DNA of 64,000 nt, from the NCBI RefSeq assembly GCF_004804335.1, contig NZ_SRXY01000001.1:496001-560000 (forward strand), read 5' to 3'. Positions 59,089 through 64,000 of the stretch are shown piece after piece; position 1 is the first letter of the stretch; the number at the start of each line of letters is the position of its first letter. The notes below the pieces were generated by a model. The model had not been told where the DNA came from, ran no database searches, and saw nothing but the letters and a program-made list of their open reading frames with translations. Origin of the DNA: Pacificoceanicola onchidii (GTDB taxonomy: Bacteria; Pseudomonadota; Alphaproteobacteria; Rhodobacterales; Rhodobacteraceae). Position numbers and translations under genes: made by a program.

Positions 59089-59967
59089 TCAGGCGAGGAA
59101 GTGTTGCACTTCACTCGATTGCGTCTCCAGAGATTTGCGCATCTTTTGAAAGGCCGCTGCTTCGAGCTGCCGAACCCGCTCTTTGGACAAGCCAAGTTCA
59201 TTACCGAGGCTTTCCAGTGTACGCGCCTCTTCCCGCAGCTTGCGCTCGCGCACGATGAAACGCTCGCGCTCGTTGAGAGAATCCATCGCAACAAGCAGCC
59301 ATTCCCGCAACTGCTCACGGTCATGCGCGTTCTCGACAAGATCCTCGGCCTGCGCGCTGTCGTCTTCCAGCGTATCGATCCATTCGCGGCCTTCGTCTTC
59401 GACGGACTGCGTTGCGTTGAGCGAGAAATCCGAACCGGATAGCCGCCCTTCCATCATTTCCACGTCGTGCAAGGGAACGCCGATCTCCTTTGAGATCATC
59501 TCGCGCAGTTGGTGACGATCCAATGTCTCGCCCGTTGCCGATGCCTCCCGTTCGATTTGCGCCTGTACACGCCGCATATTGAAGAACAGAGATTTTTGAG
59601 AAGACGTCGAGCCGGTGCGTACCATGGACCAGTTGCGCATCACGTAGTCCTGAATGCTCGCCTTGATCCACCAAACCGCGTAGGTCGAAAAGCGCACGCC
59701 GCGATCCGGGTCAAACTTGTCTGCCGCTTTCATCAGGCCCAGACCCGCCTCCTGAATGAGATCATTCATCGGCGCGCCGTAACGGCGGAACTTCGACGCC
59801 ATCGAAATCGCCAGACGCATGTAAGCAGTGATGAGCCGGTGAAGGGCCTGTTCGTCCCGCTGGTCGCGCCACGCATAAGCCAGCGCGCGTTCCGTTTCGG
59901 CATCGAGCAGCTCGGCCTTCATCGCTTTGCGAGACAATGTCTGATCGTTCATACCATCAAGTGCCAT
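59089..59967 (-). CDS. rpoH: RNA polymerase sigma factor RpoH (sigma-32 type)
   Basis: This 292-residue sigma factor has region 2 (LRLAISMASKFRRYGAP, GVRFSTYAVWWIKA), the RpoH box SQKSLFFNMRR in place of the E. coli QRKLFFNLR, and region 4 (LGLSKERVRQLEAAA). It directs heat-shock transcription. The box variant fits an RpoH-II-type paralogue of Rhodobacterales. Confidence 0.93.
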   Translation of the reverse strand: MALDGMNDQTLSRKAMKAELLDAETERALAYAWRDQRDEQALHRLITAYMRLAISMASKFRRYGAPMNDLIQEAGLGLMKAADKFDPDRGVRFSTYAVWWIKASIQDYVMRNWSMVRTGSTSSQKSLFFNMRRVQAQIEREASATGETLDRHQLREMISKEIGVPLHDVEMMEGRLSGSDFSLNATQSVEDEGREWIDTLEDDSAQAEDLVENAHDREQLREWLLVAMDSLNERERFIVRERKLREEARTLESLGNELGLSKERVRQLEAAAFQKMRKSLETQSSEVQHFLA

Positions 59968-60086
59968 CGGCTTCCCCGTTTCTTTTTGCCCATTCTGGGT
60001 CCGGATATGTCAGGGGTACGCAGCGATAGGCGGAACGGATCAGTTTTTTGTCCGCCCGGCCTTCCGAATATCTGGTTTGCCGTCCG

Positions 60087-60101
60087 TTAACGAAATTCTA
60101 A
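60087..60101 (+). promoter_or_regulatory. Candidate CtrA site upstream of comM
   Basis: TTAA-N7-CTAA, in the context GTTAACGAAATTCTAAC, is one base from the CtrA pattern TTAA-N7-TTAA. It lies 50 bases before the comM start. CtrA controls DNA-uptake genes, including comM, in Rhodobacter capsulatus, so the position is meaningful. Confidence 0.45.
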
Positions 60102-60150
60102 CCACGATACCGGCACCTTTACGAAATCATTCAATTCCGGATTTCTGGCT

Positions 60151-61665
60151 ATGGTTTCGCACGCGTACACGGTTGCATTTGAAGGCATTGAGGCGCGGCC
60201 GGTCGAAGTGCAATGTGCCGTTACCCCGGGACTTCCGGCCTTTGCCATCGTCGGATTGCCGGACAAGGCCGTCTCTGAAGCGCGGGACAGAGTGCGCACC
60301 GCACTGTCTTCCATGGCGATTGCCCTGCCCTCCAAACGCATCACGATAAACCTCTCACCGGCAGACCTGCCGAAAGAAGGGTCGCATTTCGATCTGCCCA
60401 TTGCGCTCGGCCTGCTTGCCGCCTTGGACATCATCCCGAGCGACGCCGTGGCGCAAACCGTTGCGCTGGGTGAGCTTTCTCTCGATGGTAGCCTTATGCC
60501 TGTCATTGGTGCACTCCCCGCTGCTTTGACCGCCGCTGAGGACGACCGCGCACTGCTTTGCCCCCGCGCCTCCGGTGCCGAAGCAGCCTGGGTGGACGCC
60601 TGCAACGTTCTGGGTGCGGCCTCGCTATTGGAGGTGGTCCAACATTTCACCGGACAATCCGTCTTGCCTGCGGCCGTCGCTGGCGAGGTGCACGACACAA
60701 GGGGCGACAAAGACCTACGAGACGTCCGAGGTCAGGAACGCGCCAAGCGCGCATTGGAAATCGCGGCGGCAGGGCGTCACCACATGTTCATGGTCGGCAC
60801 GCCCGGATCGGGGAAATCCATGCTGGCCAAACGCCTGCCCTCCATCTTGCCGCCGCTTAATGCCATGGAAGCGCTTCAGACCTCGAGGATCCACTCGCTT
60901 GCCGGGTTGCTGGACGACGGCGGCATTTCCAAGAGTCGACCTTTCCGAGAACCCCATCACACCGCCTCCATGCCCGCCATTGTCGGCGGCGGACGCAGTG
61001 TGCGTCCCGGCGAAATCAGTCTCGCCCACAACGGCGTCCTGTTTCTGGACGAGTTCCCCGAGTTCGCCCGCAGCACCCTGGAAACGCTTCGCCAACCCAT
61101 CGAAACCGGCGAAGTCATGATCGCGCGCGCCAATGCGCACATCCGCTATCCTTGCCGGTTCATGCTCATGGCGGCGGCCAATCCCTGTCGGTGCGGGTAT
61201 CTCACAGATCCGGCCCGCGCCTGCTCCCGCGCGCCCGCTTGCGGCGAAGACTACCTGGGCCGAATTTCGGGCCCGCTCATGGATCGCTTTGATCTTCGAA
61301 TCGAAGTGCCGCCCGTCTCCTTCACCGACCTGGATCTGCCGCCTTCGGGTGACAGTTCAACTCAGGTTGCTGCCCGGGTCGCCGCAGCCCGTGACATCCA
61401 GCTCGCAAGGTTTGGCGAAAACAGCGACATTCGCACAAACGCCGACGCCGAAGGCAGCCAGCTTGACGAAATCGCAGCGCTGGACAGTGAAAGCAGGGAC
61501 CTGATGCGAAAGGCAGCAGAGCGTTTCGGGTTTTCCGCGCGCGGCTACCATCGCTGTATTCGTGTCGCCCGGACGATCGCCGATCTCGAAGGAAGCGAAG
61601 CGATCAAACGCCCGCATGTGGCCGAAGCCGTAAGCTACCGGCTGACCGGCGCAAAGGATTCCTGA
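60151..61665 (+). CDS. comM: ComM/YifB family AAA+ ATPase
   Basis: This 504-residue protein has an N-terminal Lon-like domain (VSEARDRVRTALSS, FDLPIALGLLAAL) and an AAA+ Mg-chelatase domain with Walker A GTPGSGKS, DEFPEF and MDRFDLRIEV. A Cys-rich loop (NPCRCG...CSRAPACG) is present. ComM drives branch migration during recombination of imported DNA. Its end overlaps the next gene on the other strand by 31 bases. Confidence 0.95.
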   Translation: MVSHAYTVAFEGIEARPVEVQCAVTPGLPAFAIVGLPDKAVSEARDRVRTALSSMAIALPSKRITINLSPADLPKEGSHFDLPIALGLLAALDIIPSDAVAQTVALGELSLDGSLMPVIGALPAALTAAEDDRALLCPRASGAEAAWVDACNVLGAASLLEVVQHFTGQSVLPAAVAGEVHDTRGDKDLRDVRGQERAKRALEIAAAGRHHMFMVGTPGSGKSMLAKRLPSILPPLNAMEALQTSRIHSLAGLLDDGGISKSRPFREPHHTASMPAIVGGGRSVRPGEISLAHNGVLFLDEFPEFARSTLETLRQPIETGEVMIARANAHIRYPCRFMLMAAANPCRCGYLTDPARACSRAPACGEDYLGRISGPLMDRFDLRIEVPPVSFTDLDLPPSGDSSTQVAARVAAARDIQLARFGENSDIRTNADAEGSQLDEIAALDSESRDLMRKAAERFGFSARGYHRCIRVARTIADLEGSEAIKRPHVAEAVSYRLTGAKDS

Positions 61666-62531
61666 ACAAAGGCGGCAACGCGTTCCAAACTCGTCCGCGC
61701 CTCGGGCAACCGACCGTCAAACAGATGCCAGACATGTGGCAAGTCCGCTGCCATCTCCAACGTAACTTTCCCGCCTGCCGCACGCAAATGCTCTGCTATC
61801 CGCAGGGTGTCGTCTCGCAGGATCTCCGTGTTCGAACACTGCAGCAAGACCGGCGGCGGCGAGGGAAAGGACGCAAAAAGCGGCGAGCCTCTTGGGTCCG
61901 CAGGATCGTGACCCTGCAAATGGTATTCCCTGAGTTCCTCGATCCGCTCTGCTGGCAAAAGTGGGTCTTTGTGACGGTTCTCATCCAAACTGGGGGACGA
62001 CAGTGTCAGGTCCGTCCACGGAGAAAATGCAAACGCAGCCGCCGGTTGCCTTCCGGCCTGACACAGATGCGCCAACAGCGCCAACGCAAGGCCTCCGCCA
62101 GCGGAATCGCCTCCAAGCACAATGTCAGAAGGGCGATAGCCCAGTGCAATGAGCCGCTCCCAAGCCCCTTTCGCGTCCTCAAAAGGCCCGGGAAACGGGT
62201 TTTCCGGCGCGAGACCGTACTGCAACGCGCAGACCTCCACACCGGATAGCTTGGACAATCGCGCTAGCATGGCCTGATGCGTCGCGGGACTGCCGACAAT
62301 GTACCCACCGCCATGAAAATAGAGAAGGACGCGGCGCGGCGCAGTTGGACCGGCGCTAATCCACCAGAGATTACCGGGGCGCTGCAGCACTCGGGTGAAC
62401 GGCACGTGAGGAAAACCAAGCGCGGCGCGCCGAAAGCCACGGCGCGCCAACGGGACGGTTTTAACCCGCGCCAGATGCGGCTTCACAAACAGCCGCAACA
62501 GGCGCGTCAGCAACCGCGCCTGCCAGCTCAC
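61635..62531 (-). CDS. Alpha/beta hydrolase, hormone-sensitive lipase type
   Basis: This 298-residue esterase-like protein has YFHGGGY (oxyanion hole), the nucleophile GGDSAGGG, Asp in STEILRDD and His in LPHVWHLF. The substrate is unknown. Its start overlaps the gshB stop by 4 bases. Its 3' end overlaps comM by 31 bases. Confidence 0.93.
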   Translation of the reverse strand: MSWQARLLTRLLRLFVKPHLARVKTVPLARRGFRRAALGFPHVPFTRVLQRPGNLWWISAGPTAPRRVLLYFHGGGYIVGSPATHQAMLARLSKLSGVEVCALQYGLAPENPFPGPFEDAKGAWERLIALGYRPSDIVLGGDSAGGGLALALLAHLCQAGRQPAAAFAFSPWTDLTLSSPSLDENRHKDPLLPAERIEELREYHLQGHDPADPRGSPLFASFPSPPPVLLQCSNTEILRDDTLRIAEHLRAAGGKVTLEMAADLPHVWHLFDGRLPEARTSLERVAAFVQESFAPVSR

Positions 62532-63463
62532 GCCAGCTTGGCCTCGATCGCATCCCAGATTTTCCCGGCAACATTAATCTGGTCAAACCGTTCCAGTTCC
62601 TGAATCCCCGTGGGAGACGTCACGTTGATCTCCGTCAGATGAGTCCCGATCACGTCGATCCCGACAAAAACCTGCCCGTTGTCTCTCAGCGTCGGCCCGA
62701 TTGCCTCGCAGATCTCCAGGTCCCGGTCGCTGAGCGCAATCTTCTCGGGCCGTCCGCCAACGTGCATGTTCGAACGCACTTCGCCTTTGGCCGGAACCCG
62801 GTTGATCGCACCGACAGGCTCGCCGTCGACGAGAATCACGCGTTTGTCGCCTGCGGTGACATCCGGCAGATACTTTTGAACAATCAAGGGCTCACGCGAA
62901 AAACCGGTGAACAGCTCAAACAGCGAAGACAGATTCTTGTCGTTTGCGTCCAGACGGAACACCCCTGCCCCGCCATTGCCATAGAGCGGTTTTAGGATGA
63001 CGTCTCCATGCTTTTCCTTGAAGGCCCGGATGGTTTGCAAATCGCGGGCGATGGTTGTTGGTGGGGTGAGATCGGGAAAGTCGAGAACAAGCAGCTTTTC
63101 CGGGAAGTTTCGCACCCAGAACGGATCATTCACCACGAGGGTCTGCCCCTTGAGACGATCAAGAAGGTGTGTCGACGTTATGTAATGCATGTCAAACGGC
63201 GGGTCTTGCCGCAGCCAGATCACATCCATATCTGCTAGATCGACCAGCACCTCTTCGCCCAGGATGGCTGGTGCTTCGGCCACGCGCTGCACGGTCATCC
63301 AATGCCCCCGCGCGACAATGCGGCCTTCGTCGTAAGCCAGCTGGTCAGGGCCATAGTAGAAAAGCGTATGCCCCCGCGCCTGTGCCTCTTCGGCCAGCCG
63401 GAAACTGCTGTCTGCGTTGATATCAACCCCGGTTATCGGGTCCATTTGAAAGGCGATCTTCAT
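62528..63463 (-). CDS. gshB: Glutathione synthetase
   Basis: This 311-residue ATP-grasp enzyme joins gamma-glutamylcysteine and glycine. Blocks are KIAFQMDPI, WLRQDPPFDM, VLKPLYGNGGAGVFR and IDVIGTHLTEINVTSPTG. It is next to yraN, as in many alphaproteobacteria. Confidence 0.97.
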   Translation of the reverse strand: MKIAFQMDPITGVDINADSSFRLAEEAQARGHTLFYYGPDQLAYDEGRIVARGHWMTVQRVAEAPAILGEEVLVDLADMDVIWLRQDPPFDMHYITSTHLLDRLKGQTLVVNDPFWVRNFPEKLLVLDFPDLTPPTTIARDLQTIRAFKEKHGDVILKPLYGNGGAGVFRLDANDKNLSSLFELFTGFSREPLIVQKYLPDVTAGDKRVILVDGEPVGAINRVPAKGEVRSNMHVGGRPEKIALSDRDLEICEAIGPTLRDNGQVFVGIDVIGTHLTEINVTSPTGIQELERFDQINVAGKIWDAIEAKLA

Positions 63464-63537
63464 TGTCTCTCCCCGGTTGGCTCTCTCTACATGGCTTAAC
63501 CGGGTGGCAGGTTCAATGCCGGGTGTCCCCGAGACGC

Positions 63538-63951
63538 CTACATGGCCACCAGCGCATTCTCGACAACTGCGATCGTGCCAAACCGATCCACAAGCGCCAC
63601 ATCAAATCGCATATCCGTCAGTTGCCCGTTCGGCTGCGTGCCCAGAAACTCTTCTGCTGCGCGTTGAAGTCGTTGAATCTGTCGGGGAGTCAAAAGTTGG
63701 GCAGCCTTGTTGAAATCGCGACTGCTCTTGACCTCGACAAACACCAGCCCGTTCCCATCGCGCACGATCAGGTCAATCTCGCCAGCTTTGCCGCGCCATC
63801 TTCGGCTCACTTCCTCGTAACCGCGCGCGGCGTAATCCCGAGTCACCGCATCTTCGGCCGCATATCCGGCAAAATGATTGGTCTGCCCACGGGCTTGCCG
63901 TACAGGCATGCCGGGAATCGACTGGAAGTCCTTCTTAGGCGCCTTTGTCAC
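63538..63951 (-). CDS. yraN: YraN (UPF0102) family protein
   Basis: This 137-residue protein has the UPF0102 motif GEIDLIVRDGNGLVFVEVK, a nuclease-like D...ExK pattern. The first ~25 residues are poorly conserved. It starts with GTG 63951, preceded by GAGGAG. The 49 bases beyond it contain no gene I can support. Confidence 0.93.
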   Translation of the reverse strand: MTKAPKKDFQSIPGMPVRQARGQTNHFAGYAAEDAVTRDYAARGYEEVSRRWRGKAGEIDLIVRDGNGLVFVEVKSSRDFNKAAQLLTPRQIQRLQRAAEEFLGTQPNGQLTDMRFDVALVDRFGTIAVVENALVAM

Positions 63952-64000
63952 GTCGCACTCCTCATGAAGCCGGCGCGATCTAGGATTTGGCGATTTTCAT

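Noticed and set aside
63952-64000. Possible end of rsmI beyond yraN
   Set aside because: A frame is open to the window end and its stop would overlap the yraN start, but the 16 visible residues show no rsmI feature.

Overview
The window looks like chromosomal DNA from a marine alphaproteobacterium of the Rhodobacterales (Roseobacter group). The evidence is high G+C coding sequence with tightly packed, overlapping genes, a petABC operon with a TAT-type Rieske protein, a CcrM-type methylase beside rnhB, an RpoH-family sigma factor, a CIRCE-controlled groESL operon, a TPP riboswitch before thiBPQ, and many proteins of Roseobacter type. I saw no rRNA, tRNA, CRISPR array, insertion sequence or prophage.

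Layout. (a) 1-11.2 kb holds a type II secretion (T2SS) locus: the 3' end of gspE, then gspF, a short gspC-like gene on the other strand, a TPR-like lipoprotein, two Sel1-repeat exported proteins, the prepilin peptidase gspO, and a compact run gspG-H-I-J-K-L-M in which successive genes overlap or nearly touch. gspD is not in the window and is presumably upstream. (b) 11.2-22.7 kb is one reading frame of 3,821 codons convergent to the T2SS. It encodes a giant surface protein with a signal peptide, ten cysteine-paired domains, sixteen alternating Ig-like repeats, a calcium-binding segment, Calx-beta-like domains and a C-terminal outer-membrane beta-barrel. (c) 23-27.3 kb carries an ACR3 arsenite carrier and small metabolic or unknown genes, including a MYG1 homologue and an NDUFS4-like complex I subunit. 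(d) 27.7-34.4 kb carries uvrB, a universal stress protein, an OmpR-type regulator with a degenerate receiver, DUF484-xerC and a GST. (e) 34.4-38.1 kb carries an outer-membrane barrel and petABC (cytochrome bc1). (f) 38.2-41.5 kb is thiBPQ with its riboswitch. (g) 41.6-46.4 kb carries aroC, a chemoreceptor, a DMT transporter and a YbjN-type protein. (h) 46.5-50.6 kb carries rnhB-ccrM and groESL. (i) 50.7-64 kb carries an acetyltransferase, a transporter, a DUF2161 protein, a TraB/GumN protein, an M3 peptidase, the run coaBC-dut-moeB, rpoH, comM, an esterase, gshB and yraN.

How it fits together. Most of the window is housekeeping: respiration, cofactor supply, DNA modification and repair, and protein folding. 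The accessory interest is at 1-23 kb. There a streamlined T2SS with extra Sel1 and lipoprotein genes sits beside a giant autotransporter-like adhesin. Whether the two cooperate cannot be decided from sequence. Regulatory signals seen directly are the CIRCE element, the TPP riboswitch, a cluster of three GANTC sites before ccrM, a CtrA-like site before comM and two copies of a REP-like palindrome.
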